A stretch of 64,000 nucleotides of DNA from Burkholderia sp. Bp8963 (GCF_003854275.1 NZ_QTQP01000031.1:27192-91191); one strand, 5' to 3'. Positions 15,323 through 25,006 are shown, counted from the stretch's first letter. A program made the numbers and translations. The notes: a model not told the origin generated them from the letters alone.

Positions 15323-17052
15323 AACCCGCAGCGCCGACGCCTTCTCATCTGCATCATTTGCCGTTCCTGCAGGGGCTGTTGCCCTTCAATCCTGCCCAGC
15401 TGCCGCACGACATCATCGCCGGGATCACGCTGGCGGCACTCGGTATTCCCGAGGTGATGGGGTACACGAAGATTGCCGGCACGCCGACAGTCACGGGGCT
15501 TTATACGATCCTGCTGCCGCTCGTGGCGTTCGGGGTCTTTGGTGCGTCGCGTCAACTGGTCGTCGCTGCGGACTCCGCGACCGCCGCCATTCTCGCGGGT
15601 ACGCTGACGGCCGTCGCCGCGTTGGGCAGCAAGGAATATATCGGCCTGACGAGTACCGTTGCGTTGACCGTTGCCGTGATGCTGGTGATTGCGCGCATCT
15701 TTCGTCTGGGGTTTCTGGCCGACTTTCTTTCTCGCAGCGCATTGATCGGATTTCTGACCGGCGTGGGCGTCCAGGTCGCGGCGGGCGAGCTTGCCGGGCT
15801 GATCGGACTCGAGAAGCAGGGGCATGGCCCATTGATGCAGATCGCATCCGTGGTGCAGCGCGTCGCCGCGGCGAACTATCCGACAACGGTGCTTTCGATT
15901 GCCGTCCTCGTCGTGATCATCGGTGGCAAGCGTATTGCGCCACGCGCTCCGGGTGCGCTGATTGCGGTGATCGGTTCGATCGTGGCAAGTGGCGTGTTCA
16001 ATTTCGCCGGACATGGCATCGCGGTAACGGGTGAAGTGCCTGGCGGGCTCCCGTCGCTGTTCCTGCCGCCGTTGCACATGGCTGCGATCGACCAGGTGCT
16101 GGTGACGGCCGCCTCGTGCTTCATCGTCATCATCGCCCAGAGCGCTGCGACGGCGCGCGCGTATGCAAACCGCTACAACGAGAAGGGCGACGACAATGCC
16201 GACATCATCGGGCTTGCTGCCGCAAACGCAGCAGCGGCGTTCACAGGCACCTTCGTCGTGAACGGCAGTCCGACCAAGACCGAGATGGTCGACGATGCGG
16301 GAGGACGCACCCAGGTCGCGCATCTGACGACGGCGGTTATCGTGCTGCTGGTGCTGCTGTTTCTCACAAAGCCGCTGAGTCTTCTGCCTGCCCCCGTATT
16401 GTCGGCCATCGTCTTCATGATCGGCGTGAAGCTGATCGACGTGAAGGGCATGAGGGAGCTGTTTCGCATGCAGAAGGACGAGTTCGTCGTCGCGTTGCTG
16501 ACGGCATGCGTGGTCGTATTCGTCGATGTGATGCATGGCATTCTCGCTGCCGTCGTGCTGTCGCTGATCGCGCATGCGCGGCATAGCTACCGCCTGCGCA
16601 CGCGCGTGTTGACGCGCAGCCCCGCCGGCCACTGGTTTCCGCATCGTGTCGAGCCGAATCTGCTCGCGGCGCCCGGCATCGTCGTCTACCGGTTCGAGGC
16701 GGACCTGTTCTATGCGAACACGGGGCGCTTCACGGAGGAGGTGCTGAAACTCGTCAACGAGGCGAGCGTGCCGTTGCGCTGGCTGGTGATCGACGCATCG
16801 GAGATCAACAACATCGACTACACGGCGGGCAAGAAGTTGACCGAACTGGGTGCGGAGCTTGACAGGCGTGGCGTGGGCATCGCGGCGGTTGCGCTTCCGA
16901 CGGGCGTGCGGCATGAGATCGAACGGTATAAGGCATTGCGTGTGGGCGGCACGCATCGCGAAATCTTTGAGACAGTCGATGCCGCGATTGAAGCGCTACG
17001 CGATCGTTCGCCACCTGCGTCCGCACCTTCGCCGGGCACCAGGCCGGAATGA
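15319..17052 (+). CDS. SulP-family inorganic anion transporter with STAS domain
   Basis: A 577-residue SLC26/SulP transporter. The membrane part (about residues 30-430) opens with PAQLPHDIIAGITLAALGIP and EVMGYTKIAGTPTVTGLY, the family signature region. It also contains NGSPTKTEMVDDAGGRTQVA in the TM8/TM10 anion-site region. A C-terminal STAS domain starts near residue 455 (GIVVYRFEADLFYANTGRFT) and includes LVIDASEINNIDYTAGKKL. Substrates in this family are sulfate, bicarbonate, chloride or dicarboxylates; nothing here decides among them. The gene overlaps the channel-like gene by ATGA and is followed after 56 nt by the DUF2252 gene, so the three form one operon. Confidence 0.9.
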   Translation: MKPAAPTPSHLHHLPFLQGLLPFNPAQLPHDIIAGITLAALGIPEVMGYTKIAGTPTVTGLYTILLPLVAFGVFGASRQLVVAADSATAAILAGTLTAVAALGSKEYIGLTSTVALTVAVMLVIARIFRLGFLADFLSRSALIGFLTGVGVQVAAGELAGLIGLEKQGHGPLMQIASVVQRVAAANYPTTVLSIAVLVVIIGGKRIAPRAPGALIAVIGSIVASGVFNFAGHGIAVTGEVPGGLPSLFLPPLHMAAIDQVLVTAASCFIVIIAQSAATARAYANRYNEKGDDNADIIGLAAANAAAAFTGTFVVNGSPTKTEMVDDAGGRTQVAHLTTAVIVLLVLLFLTKPLSLLPAPVLSAIVFMIGVKLIDVKGMRELFRMQKDEFVVALLTACVVVFVDVMHGILAAVVLSLIAHARHSYRLRTRVLTRSPAGHWFPHRVEPNLLAAPGIVVYRFEADLFYANTGRFTEEVLKLVNEASVPLRWLVIDASEINNIDYTAGKKLTELGAELDRRGVGIAAVALPTGVRHEIERYKALRVGGTHREIFETVDAAIEALRDRSPPASAPSPGTRPE

Positions 17053-17108
17053 AGCAACGCGAAATGATGGAAGTCCGCTTCGACCATGAATCGAGAAAGG
17101 AGTGATGC

Positions 17109-18563
17109 GTGCCTGATTCCACTGCCGCAAAGCGCGCCGAAACCGCCACGGACCGCGCAGATCCCCAGACTCTGGCGGCGCAGGAAGATCCGTCGATGCT
17201 GTTTGCGGGGCGTGGCTCGTTGGCGGCGCGCGTCAAGCAGGGCAAGGCGGCGCGCAGTAACGTGCCGCGCGAGACCCTGGCGGACTGCAAGATTGCAGAT
17301 CGCGATCCCATCGCACTGCTCGACGCTTCCAATGTGGGCCGGGTGAAGGAACTGATACCGATCCGCTATGGGCGGATGGTTGCGGGGCCGTTCGCGTTCT
17401 ATCGCGGTGCTGCGCCGTTGATGGCGCACGATCTGTCGAAGCTGCCGCATTCGAACGTGATCGTGCAATTGGGGGGCGATGCGCATCTCGCCAATTTCGG
17501 CCTGTTCGCCAGCCCGGAGCGGCGCATACTCTTCGGTCCCAATGATTTCGACGAAACGCTGCCTGGTCCGTTCGACTGGGATGTGCGCAGGCTTGCCACA
17601 TCATTCGTGATCGCTGCGCGCGAACGCGGATTCGCGCTGCGTGACCAGCGCGGCGTGGTGCGTCGGCTATGCGAGACCTTTCGGCAACGGATCGCCGAGT
17701 TCAGCAGCATGGACACGCTGGACGTCTGGTACTGCCAGTTCAAGGCGGCGAGCATGCTGGCCATTGCCGATTCGATCGAGGAAAGGAGGAAAGAACTGGC
17801 CGTGATCGAAAAGGCGAGACAACAGTCGTCACGTTCCGTGATGACTCATGCAACCGAACTGGTCAACGGCAAGCTGCGCATCAAGGACGCACCGCCTCTC
17901 GTGTACCACATCCCGCTGGAGAGCCCGCACGATCATAAGCAATACGATGCGCTGGTGCGGCGCTTCTTCGCCGACTACCGGCTAACGCTTCCCGATGACA
18001 GGCGCGCACTGTTCGATCGCTACGAACTGGTGGACGTCGCCATTCGCGTCGTGGGCATCGGGTCGGTGGGAACGCGTTGTTACGAGGCGCTATTCATGGC
18101 CGACGGACAGTGCCCACTGTTCCTTCAACTCAAGGAGGCGCGGGCATCCGTGCTCGAGGGTTACCTGCCGCCGAGTCGCTACCCCAATCACGGCCAGCGT
18201 GTCGTGAACGGGCAGCGTCTGCTGCAATCGGCCAGCGACATTTTTCTCGGATGGTCGAAGATGCGCCACACGGGCAACGACTTCTATGTTCGGCAGTTGC
18301 GCGACATGAAGGGCGCGTTCGACTTTACGACCTTCGACGTTGAAGATCTCGGCGAGTATGCGGTTTCGTGCGCTCATGCGCTGGCTCATTCGATGGCGAA
18401 AGCGGGCGATCCCGCATTGCTCAGCGGATATGTCGGCAAGTCGGACGCATTCGACGAAGCGATCGTCCGATTCGCACTCGCTTACGCAGAACAAAATGAG
18501 GCGGACTGGTCGGTTTTGAAAGCAGCGGTCAAAGCGGGACGTATCGAGGTCATTCGTGAGTGA
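17109..18563 (+). CDS. DUF2252 family protein
   Basis: A 484-residue protein started at GTG 17109 with GAAAGGAG upstream. The family signature is clear: RYGRMVAGPFAFYRGAAPLM, then VQLGGDAHLANFGLFASPER, then FGPNDFDETLPGPFDWDVRR, and later VDVAIRVVGIGSVGTRCYEA. DUF2252 has a protein-kinase-like or aminoglycoside-phosphotransferase-like fold. The GDAHLANFG segment corresponds to the H-x-D-x-x-x-x-N-type catalytic loop and NDFDE to the metal-binding DFD. The activity is not established. Its place as third gene behind a channel-like protein and a SulP transporter suggests a role tied to anion or ion homeostasis. This is inference. A terminator at 18635-18657 ends the operon. Confidence 0.85.
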   Translation: MPDSTAAKRAETATDRADPQTLAAQEDPSMLFAGRGSLAARVKQGKAARSNVPRETLADCKIADRDPIALLDASNVGRVKELIPIRYGRMVAGPFAFYRGAAPLMAHDLSKLPHSNVIVQLGGDAHLANFGLFASPERRILFGPNDFDETLPGPFDWDVRRLATSFVIAARERGFALRDQRGVVRRLCETFRQRIAEFSSMDTLDVWYCQFKAASMLAIADSIEERRKELAVIEKARQQSSRSVMTHATELVNGKLRIKDAPPLVYHIPLESPHDHKQYDALVRRFFADYRLTLPDDRRALFDRYELVDVAIRVVGIGSVGTRCYEALFMADGQCPLFLQLKEARASVLEGYLPPSRYPNHGQRVVNGQRLLQSASDIFLGWSKMRHTGNDFYVRQLRDMKGAFDFTTFDVEDLGEYAVSCAHALAHSMAKAGDPALLSGYVGKSDAFDEAIVRFALAYAEQNEADWSVLKAAVKAGRIEVIRE

Positions 18564-18634
18564 GATTCGAGCTGGGCGGGCCGTGATCGTTCTTCTGCCG
18601 TCGGTCATCACCGATCGCGCGTTCGCGCGAATCG

Positions 18635-18657
18635 ACGGTCGCTCAAGCGACCGTTTC
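18635..18657 (+). terminator. Rho-independent terminator after the channel/SulP/DUF2252 operon
   Basis: ACGGTCGC (18635-18642), TCAA loop, GCGACCGT (18647-18654), followed by TTCACTT. The U-tract is short. It lies 72 nt beyond the DUF2252 stop and just before the convergent gene's end. Confidence 0.6.
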
Positions 18658-18682
18658 ACTTGTCCGTCGATGGCGGCTTCGG

Positions 18683-19486
18683 TCAGGGCTTCATATTCCC
18701 TTGCCTGGAGCCCACGGACGCAGCAATGCGGCTTTGTGCAGCGACGAGTTGGTCATCTGTGGTCGCCACCAGCCACAGGCGTGCCTGCTCCTCGATCTGG
18801 CGGTTGTGGTCCTTCAACGGACCCATCGCGGCAGCAGCCTTCCAGACCACCGGGCCGATTCGGCTTTTCCTGCCCGACGGCGCGCCTACGAGCAGGCAGT
18901 ATGGTCCCAACGGGAGCGATACAAACGGAAGTGCCGGACTGGCGCGCGTGCGCCAGTCGATGAAGGGCGTGTCGCCGATGAGCAGCGGCGCGGGCAAGCC
19001 GTGGAGCACACTAAAATCGTACAGCGCCAGTTGCTCCCGCATGCCGGCGTAGATACGCCGGATGTCGTCGACAACCGCCGCGCGGATCTCGTCGTCGAAC
19101 ATGGGCTCCTGAGCATATCGGGCAAACGCCTTTCGAGCCTCCCATTGGTATGCGCTGAACAGGCCGATCTCCACACAGTCGTGCACTGCGCGCTGAACAT
19201 CCGCTACAGAACCGGCGTCCTCTGGCGTACCCAGCTGCGCAGCCCGCAAGAACCGGGCAAGTCCGGCCTCCTGGATCGCAGGCCCATCCGCAGAGGCATC
19301 ATCTTCCGTGTCCTTGCCAAGGGGCACGTAGATATATTTCTCGGCTGCGAAATGCGACTTCTTGCCTTCGTCGAACTTGATTTCGCCATCAACGCGGTCC
19401 AGATAGCGAGTCCCGATTCGACCATGCTCCCAAACCCAGTTTTTCAGGAGCGGACGTAGTGGATGCGGTCTGTCTTGATCGGTCAT
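18683..19486 (-). CDS. DUF4238-like protein of unknown function
   Basis: A 267-residue soluble protein with GGAGG 6 nt before its ATG (19484-19486). The N-terminus (HPLRPLLKNWVWEHGRIGTR, then YLDRVDGEIKFDEGKKSHFA and AEKYIYVPLG) resembles the start of DUF4238 proteins. Those begin with a basic 'K..L.NF...G.v.v.d' block and then a conserved YYxxxG. I am not certain of the family. The middle is largely helical (DDEIRAAVVDDIRRIYAGMR), and the C-terminal part contains GDTPFIDWRTR and LPLGPYCLLVGAPSGRKSRI, also seen in that family. No neighbour gives a functional link. It is a single-gene unit convergent with the SulP operon. Confidence 0.6.
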   Translation of the reverse strand: MTDQDRPHPLRPLLKNWVWEHGRIGTRYLDRVDGEIKFDEGKKSHFAAEKYIYVPLGKDTEDDASADGPAIQEAGLARFLRAAQLGTPEDAGSVADVQRAVHDCVEIGLFSAYQWEARKAFARYAQEPMFDDEIRAAVVDDIRRIYAGMREQLALYDFSVLHGLPAPLLIGDTPFIDWRTRASPALPFVSLPLGPYCLLVGAPSGRKSRIGPVVWKAAAAMGPLKDHNRQIEEQARLWLVATTDDQLVAAQSRIAASVGSRQGNMKP

Positions 19487-19781
19487 GGAAACCTCCAGAT
19501 TGCCCAGTATAGTTCCAAGTTATCGATTGTTTCGTGGAGTAAACGGAGGCATACGATGGCACGAGTTCGCGTTGACGGCTTCACCATCTCGCATCCGTAG
19601 CGTCGGAGAAGGCCACGCATGTGGTCCTGTGGCGCCAGGGGCACAAGGACGCCTAACTACACGATGAAGGCCGACGTCCCTGACGGGCCGTGGCCTCCAA
19701 CGATGCGTCGCGACTGTAGCCGTCGGTCCGGGTTCGGTGTGTCCTTGACGGAAGCAAACACTCACCGGGATACCCCAGCGG

Positions 19782-20390
19782 TTAAGCCGGTGCCTTGTGC
19801 GCAAGAAGCTTCGCAATAGCCGTATATGCTTCGGGAAATTGCTCGAAACCCTCGTGTTCCAGAAAATGTCCGCCGCCACTAACGACTTCTTGCTCGGCGT
19901 TGAGGTTTCGGGAAAGTTCGATTGATGCGGCCGGCTCGACAATGGAATCGTTGTCGGAGAATAGCGAGATGATTTTCTGTGCGCGACGGCAAATTTCCGC
20001 GTGGTCTAGCGGCGCATCTGTGAAGGAGCGCAGCTCTGGCAACGTAGACACCGTCCGATCGAAGCCGGAGACCAGCAATACTCCGCGTGCCTGAGTGTGT
20101 GCGGGTAACGACAGCAAATGCCGTAGAACAGCGATGCATCCGAGGCTATGCCCGACGAGGATCGTGTCTGTGTCTGCTGCCGGGAGCGATTGCTGCAATG
20201 TCGATGCCCACTTCACCGGATCAGGATTGAGCGAGTCAGGCATGGCCGGGATGCTGACTCGCGCGCCTTCCGCCCGTAGCACCTCCGCCAACCAAGGGAA
20301 CCAGTTCGCGTCAGGCGACGCGGTGTAGCCATGCACAATCACAATGTGCTTGCCCGTATAGCGGTTCGATGCGCGCTCGACTGTATTCAT
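19782..20390 (-). CDS. RBBP9/YdeN-family alpha/beta hydrolase
   Basis: A 202-residue serine hydrolase of the small RBBP9 type. It starts with KHIVIVHGYTASPDANWFPW, the family's HGxxxxxxxNW motif. The nucleophile is S82 in VGHSLGC. The aspartate is D146 or D148 in FSDNDSIVEP, and the histidine is H175 in SGGGHFLEHEGF. The length and the three motifs fit RBBP9 closely. The natural substrate of these enzymes is not known; some act on short esters. It is cytoplasmic with no signal peptide. The ATG lacks an obvious Shine-Dalgarno. The gene stands alone on the minus strand, 292 bp from the next gene on either side. Confidence 0.85.
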   Translation of the reverse strand: MNTVERASNRYTGKHIVIVHGYTASPDANWFPWLAEVLRAEGARVSIPAMPDSLNPDPVKWASTLQQSLPAADTDTILVGHSLGCIAVLRHLLSLPAHTQARGVLLVSGFDRTVSTLPELRSFTDAPLDHAEICRRAQKIISLFSDNDSIVEPAASIELSRNLNAEQEVVSGGGHFLEHEGFEQFPEAYTAIAKLLAHKAPA

Positions 20391-20849
20391 ATTGGGTATC
20401 GTAAATCAACGGATCGGTCGGCCCCGGATTGAGACGTTCAGCAGCTGCAATTTGCGGAGGACATGAATCGATAAATTCAAAACGGGTTCCGGGCACCACC
20501 ACCAGCTTCGGCGGCACCGGCAATCCAGATGCCACTGCGAGCACGTTCCAGGTCGCATCGAGATAGGCATCGCTGATTGACCGCTTACAGTGTTTCACCG
20601 AAGGACGGCTCGCCCTCGTAAGGGATTTTCCGACTGGCAGTCTGGCGAATCTCCCGCACGTTTTCCGAGATCCCCTCGACTGATGAGGCGGGGCCATTCC
20701 ATGTTTCCGGAACGGCCGCCGGGCGCGCAAACCCTCTTTGCACAGTCGATCGACGAAGGGGCACACGTGGTATCGTGCAACGCATCAAGTAGCGAGAATG
20801 CACTTTCAACGTGACACTCATGCGCCAATACTGACAACGTTACAACAGA
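20391..20849. other. 459 bp region without a recognisable gene
   Basis: Minus-strand frames between about 20420 and 20800 show patches that look protein-like (for example LPVPPKLVVVPGTRFEFIDS near 20490), but they switch frame and lack a start codon with a ribosome site. They may be remains of a decayed gene. No family is recognised. The region must also contain promoters for the divergent hydrolase and MFS genes. Confidence 0.35.
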
Positions 20850-22157
20850 ATGTTCAGGCCTAACATCGCGACGTGCGACCAGCCAACCGGCAATCAGGAA
20901 CATCCCCGTGAACTTTCGAAAGCCGTCGTCGCAGCATCACTTGTGACGGGCCTCGAAATGTTCGATTTCACCGTTTTCGGATTTTTCGCGGCGGTGATCG
21001 GAGACCGGTTCTTCCCGGCGAACGATCCGATGACGTCGTTGCTGTGGGCCGTCGGTACATTTGGCATCGGTTTTTTCATGCGGCCTGTTGGTGCAATGGT
21101 CATCGGCACTTATGCGGACCGCGTGGGACGCCGCGCAGCGATGGCGACGACGACCTGGATGATGGCGCTGGGAACCGCCTCGCTCGCCCTGTGTCCGTCG
21201 TTTGCCAGCATAGGCGTGATTGCGCCGCTCGTTGTCATCGCCGGTCGATCGTTGCAGGGCTTTGCTGTCGGCGGCGACATTGGCGTTGGCGCTGCCTTCG
21301 TCATGGAGGCAGGGCCCGTGTCGCGCCGGGGCTATCTGGTCAGCTGGCAGCTCGCTAGTCAGGGCGCGGCCGCGTTGCTGGGGGCGACCCTCGGCGTGCT
21401 GATCACCAGCACGGTGTCGCCGGCGGCGCTTGCCTTATGGGGCTGGCGAATCCCGTTCCTGATCGGTCTGTTGATCGCGCCAGTCGGCCTCTACGTTCGC
21501 CACCGGCTTCGCGATGACGCGATTCTCACCAACGCCGCCGGACGCGCGCGCGCACCCCTGACCGAACTGTTCCACCAACATGGGACGACGATCGTGCTGG
21601 CGGTGCTGCTGATGATGGGGCAAACCACACCGGTCTACGCGATCGTCTACTTCATGCCGAGCTATGCGACTCGCGTGATGCACATGCCCGCGGTCACCGG
21701 ATTCCAGGCTTCCGCGTTGTCCGCGCTGCTGCTGGTCGTCATTCCCCCGCTGGCCGGCCGTCTCATAGACAGTCTGCCGCGCCGCAAGCCATTGGCCCTT
21801 GTGGCCTCGGGATGCTCGGCGCTGCTGGTCTATCCGGTTTTTCTGATGATCGCCCGTGCGACGAGCGTGCTGCCGATCCTGTGCGGCGTCGCGGTCTGCA
21901 GCATCATGGTGGCGTTCAGCGCCGTCGCGGTCGCCCTGCTCGTGCTCGAAGCGCTGCCCGCGCGGGTGCGCGCGAGCGGCATGGCCGTTTCGCATGCGTT
22001 GAACGTCGCGTTGTTCGGCGGCACCGCTCAATTCATCGTGACCGGTTTGATCAAAGGGACCGGCGATCCGCTGTCCGCCGCCTGGTATGTCGCGCCCGCA
22101 TGTGGAGTGAGCTTCTGCGCGCTGATGTTTTTCAAGGAACGGCGCGCCGAAGGTTGA
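20850..22157 (+). CDS. MFS transporter, metabolite:H+ symporter (MHS) family
   Basis: A 435-residue twelve-helix carrier. The MHS pattern is evident: ASLVTGLEMFDFTVFGFFAA at the first helix, FFMRPVGAMVIGTYADRVGR RAAM around the conserved loop 2-3 motif (GxxADRxGRR), and GRSLQGFAVGGDIGVGAAFV before helix 4-5, comparable with the G-E/D-x-G motif. Family members take up dicarboxylates, citrate, proline/betaine or shikimate. This one has D where many have GGE, so the substrate is open. It is convergent, 28 bp apart, with an AraC regulator at 22186, which may or may not control it. The start lacks a clear ribosome site. Confidence 0.85.
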   Translation: MFRPNIATCDQPTGNQEHPRELSKAVVAASLVTGLEMFDFTVFGFFAAVIGDRFFPANDPMTSLLWAVGTFGIGFFMRPVGAMVIGTYADRVGRRAAMATTTWMMALGTASLALCPSFASIGVIAPLVVIAGRSLQGFAVGGDIGVGAAFVMEAGPVSRRGYLVSWQLASQGAAALLGATLGVLITSTVSPAALALWGWRIPFLIGLLIAPVGLYVRHRLRDDAILTNAAGRARAPLTELFHQHGTTIVLAVLLMMGQTTPVYAIVYFMPSYATRVMHMPAVTGFQASALSALLLVVIPPLAGRLIDSLPRRKPLALVASGCSALLVYPVFLMIARATSVLPILCGVAVCSIMVAFSAVAVALLVLEALPARVRASGMAVSHALNVALFGGTAQFIVTGLIKGTGDPLSAAWYVAPACGVSFCALMFFKERRAEG

Positions 22158-22185
22158 GCTCGCCACGCACGCATTGACGCCTCGC

Positions 22186-23208
22186 TCACGGCGTTCGAAC
22201 CATTTTGCTGCTCACCAGTGCCCGAAAATCCTGCGGCGCCATGTCGTGGGCTCGCCGGAACGCGCGCGTGAAATCAGACGCGCTTTTGAAGCCGAATCCG
22301 TAAGCAATCTCCGACACCGCGACGTGCGGATAACGGATCAGTTCGTCGGCCGCATGGCGCAGCCTCAGATGGCGGATATACGCGTCAACGCCGCCCTCGT
22401 GCTGAAACAGGCGATAAAGCGTCGGGCGGGGAAATTGAAACGCAGCCACCACGCTTTCGGGGGAGAGGTCGTCCTCAGTCAAGTGCGCCCGAATATAGCG
22501 CCGAATCTGACCGAACATGGCCGCCCGCGCTGCCGCGCGCGTGTCGCCGATCAGGCGTGCCTGCCGTCCGAACGCGGCAACCAGGAGCCTGCCCGCCGCG
22601 CGGATTGCGTTGTCCGCCTCAGGGGCTTCCATGCAGGCAATTGTCTGACTAAGCGCCGTGACGTGTTCGACGATCAGTCGTTCGAGTGGCATCGTCCCGT
22701 CGAGCACACGACCGTGGATCGCCTCCGGATCAGGAAAGACTTCCTGCACCAACGTGCCCGGCACGAAAAACGTGATTACCCTGCATGCGTGGCGTTGCAT
22801 GCGATAGGGCTGATTCATATCCAGTGCGAGGATGCGTGCAGGAGCGGGCGTGGGACTGCGACGAGAGGTGCGTACGGCGACGTTGTCGACGCCGCCCTCC
22901 AAAAACACATGAAAGAGGAAGTCGCGTACCCGGTCTGTCGAGATCCGGGCCAGCGAGCGATCGAGAACCATCAGGTCGGACCGGCAATCCGTCAACACCA
23001 GCTCGCCAACCTGAAAGCGGTCAATTGAAGCCTGAAACGGCCTCTCGAGGTCAGACCGCGAGGGCAGCACGTCGACCAGATGACCGACCCGATCGCGCCA
23101 GGCCAGCAGGCGAAGTCGTGGCGGTTCGTCCCGCACGCTGAAATGACTATGCGCAATGCCGTGTTCAAGCGGACGGCCGACATCAACTGTGGGTGCGCGG
23201 GAGCTCAT
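22186..23208 (-). CDS. AraC-family regulator with AraC-binding-like N-domain
   Basis: A 340-residue regulator. The C-terminal ~100 residues form the AraC double HTH. The first helix pair is LSPESVVAAFQFPRPTLYRL, and the second ends in VSEIAYGFGFKSASDFTRAF RRAHDMAPQDFR, which is the standard family signature. The N-terminal ~200 residues (VGHLVDVLPSRSDLERPFQA, and LVLTDCRSDLMVLDRSLARI) match the AraC_binding_2 type found in regulators such as FeaR, OruR and XylS relatives, which sense small organic ligands. The effector is unknown. It is convergent with the MFS gene, and 259 bp separates its start from the end of the efflux operon. Confidence 0.88.
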   Translation of the reverse strand: MSSRAPTVDVGRPLEHGIAHSHFSVRDEPPRLRLLAWRDRVGHLVDVLPSRSDLERPFQASIDRFQVGELVLTDCRSDLMVLDRSLARISTDRVRDFLFHVFLEGGVDNVAVRTSRRSPTPAPARILALDMNQPYRMQRHACRVITFFVPGTLVQEVFPDPEAIHGRVLDGTMPLERLIVEHVTALSQTIACMEAPEADNAIRAAGRLLVAAFGRQARLIGDTRAAARAAMFGQIRRYIRAHLTEDDLSPESVVAAFQFPRPTLYRLFQHEGGVDAYIRHLRLRHAADELIRYPHVAVSEIAYGFGFKSASDFTRAFRRAHDMAPQDFRALVSSKMVRTP

Positions 23209-23381
23209 GCGAGGAAGCGCTTGACTGAAATGTGCCAGAAAGTCTTGTGGAGTATACGCGTTGGGAATCTAACCGAAAACGTGTCCGGAGCGGATTTTTC
23301 GAAAAACGGGCGTGGAATTTCTCGTGAGCTGACATGCAGGAGACATTCGGCCGTAGCCGAACGCATTTGGGTCACTCGTTC

Positions 23382-23402
23382 AAGAGTGGCGAACGACCAC
23401 TC
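23382..23402 (-). terminator. Possible terminator of the efflux operon
   Basis: GAGTGG (23384-23389) and CCACTC (23397-23402) form a hairpin with a 7 nt loop, about 65 nt past the outer-membrane factor stop codon. On the minus strand only CTCTTG follows, so the U-tract is poor. A Rho-dependent end is an alternative. Confidence 0.25.
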
Positions 23403-23467
23403 CTGGCCGGTTCCGCGCGAACAGGGCCGTGCCAGAAAGCAGCCGCACGAACTCAAATGCCGCTTCG

Positions 23468-25006
23468 TTAACGAGCAACATATTGGTCCGAGTACGCCGA
23501 TTCCCACCCACCTCCGAGTGCCTTACAAAGCGTGACGAGATTCGTATCGGCGGCCGCCTTGCTTCGCTCGAGATTGCTCTGCGCTTCGAGCAGTTGTTTC
23601 TGCACAATCAGCACGTCGAGATAATCGACCGCTCCAGCCTTGTACCGTTGCTGCGCGATCGCGAGCGCGCGCTGGTTCAGGGACACCACCGCTATGAGCC
23701 GATCGCGCCGGCGCTGTTCGGCATCGTAGACGACGAGCGCATCGTCAACCTCCCGCCACGCCTCGAGTACGGTATGTTGGTAGTTGATCGCGGCTTCCTG
23801 TTGTTGCGCCTCGCGCAGATGGAGCATGCCCTTGAGACGTCCCCCCTCGAAAATCGGAAGCGTGATCGACGGTCCCACGACAAACTGGCCGGATGCCCAG
23901 TTGGCGAGGCTCGAGAGCTGAAGACTCTGGAACCCCGCGCTGCCATTCAACGAAATGCGCGGATAAAAGTCGGCCTTCGCCATGCCGATCGACGCCGTGG
24001 CAGCGTGCAACTGCGCCTCCGCTCTTCTGATGTCCGGTCTGCGCTGCACGAGTTCAGACGGAAAGCCGACCGGCACCTGTCCAGGAAGTTGCGGAACGTC
24101 ACGTGGCGCGCCGAGCGCCTGCCGCAGCGCACCTGGTTCCTTCGCGAGCAACACGCCAATCGCGTTGATTGCCGTCTCGCGCTTCGACTCGAGCGTCGGA
24201 ATCAGACTTTCAATCGACTCGACCTGTGCAGAGGCATTGGCGACGTCCAGGTCCGTCGTCACGCCCTCGCGTACGCGAACCTGCGTAAGCTTCACCGCGT
24301 CACGAGCAATCTCGAGGTTCTGTCTTGCGATCTGAAGCTGCGACTGCGTGTCGCGTAACTCGATATAGTCGCGCGCGAGCTCGGCACGGGAAGACAGCAA
24401 AATCGCACTGCGATCCTCATATGACGCGTTCGTCAAGGCGGTTGCAGCTTCCACACCGCGTCGAACCCGGCCCCAGATGTCGATCTCCCACGATGCGTCG
24501 AAACCGAACTGGTACAGGTTGTATGCCGGCGAACCCTTGGATCCCGGCATGGATGCCACACCGAGCGGCGTGCTGCCCGCAGCCGACTGCGGCTGTGTCT
24601 GCGTCGGCGTCACCCCAAGGAGCGACAGGATGCCGTTCTCGCTTCCACGCTCGCGGTTATACGACGCGGCGCCATCGAGCGTCGGATACTCCGCGGCGCC
24701 CGCTACGCGCTGTTCGGCCCGACTCTGCCGTAAGCGCGCCGAGGCTGCGGCTACGTCGAGGTTCGCATCGGCGAGCTGCTTTTCCAGCGTGTTCAACATC
24801 GGATCGTCGAACAGGGTCCACCAGTCGGAGCTGAATGGCGATTCGACGGGCCTGCTCGATGCTTGCGCCGTTTCCGTGCGCTTGAATACGTCGGGTGTGG
24901 ACGTCTTCGGACGTTCGAAATCCGGGCCCAAGGTACAACCCGTCATCGCAAGACATGCCAGTATCGCCAGCACCGCCTCACGGAAAGAGATTTCGCTCGC
25001 GTTCAT
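23468..25006 (-). CDS. NodT/OprM-family outer-membrane efflux lipoprotein
   Basis: The outer-membrane channel of a tripartite efflux pump, 512 residues. The lipobox is LAMTGC, placing the acylated cysteine at residue 24. Two OEP repeats are visible: the first around NTLEKQLADANLDVAAASAR and the second around LVQRRPDIRRAEAQLHAATA. FGFDASWEIDIWGRVRRGVE and GPSITLPIFEGGRL are strongly conserved NodT/OprM segments. It trimerises into a beta-barrel plus periplasmic helical tunnel. It overlaps the upstream adaptor gene by 4 nt (ATGA at 25003-25006) and is the last gene of the ABM/MFS/HlyD/NodT operon. Confidence 0.93.
   Translation of the reverse strand: MNASEISFREAVLAILACLAMTGCTLGPDFERPKTSTPDVFKRTETAQASSRPVESPFSSDWWTLFDDPMLNTLEKQLADANLDVAAASARLRQSRAEQRVAGAAEYPTLDGAASYNRERGSENGILSLLGVTPTQTQPQSAAGSTPLGVASMPGSKGSPAYNLYQFGFDASWEIDIWGRVRRGVEAATALTNASYEDRSAILLSSRAELARDYIELRDTQSQLQIARQNLEIARDAVKLTQVRVREGVTTDLDVANASAQVESIESLIPTLESKRETAINAIGVLLAKEPGALRQALGAPRDVPQLPGQVPVGFPSELVQRRPDIRRAEAQLHAATASIGMAKADFYPRISLNGSAGFQSLQLSSLANWASGQFVVGPSITLPIFEGGRLKGMLHLREAQQQEAAINYQHTVLEAWREVDDALVVYDAEQRRRDRLIAVVSLNQRALAIAQQRYKAGAVDYLDVLIVQKQLLEAQSNLERSKAAADTNLVTLCKALGGGWESAYSDQYVAR

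Noticed and set aside
14998..16956. Very long minus-strand open frame opposite the SulP gene
   Set aside because: His/Arg/Asp-rich composition typical of antisense GC-rich frames, no ribosome site and no motif; the + strand has clear SulP signatures.
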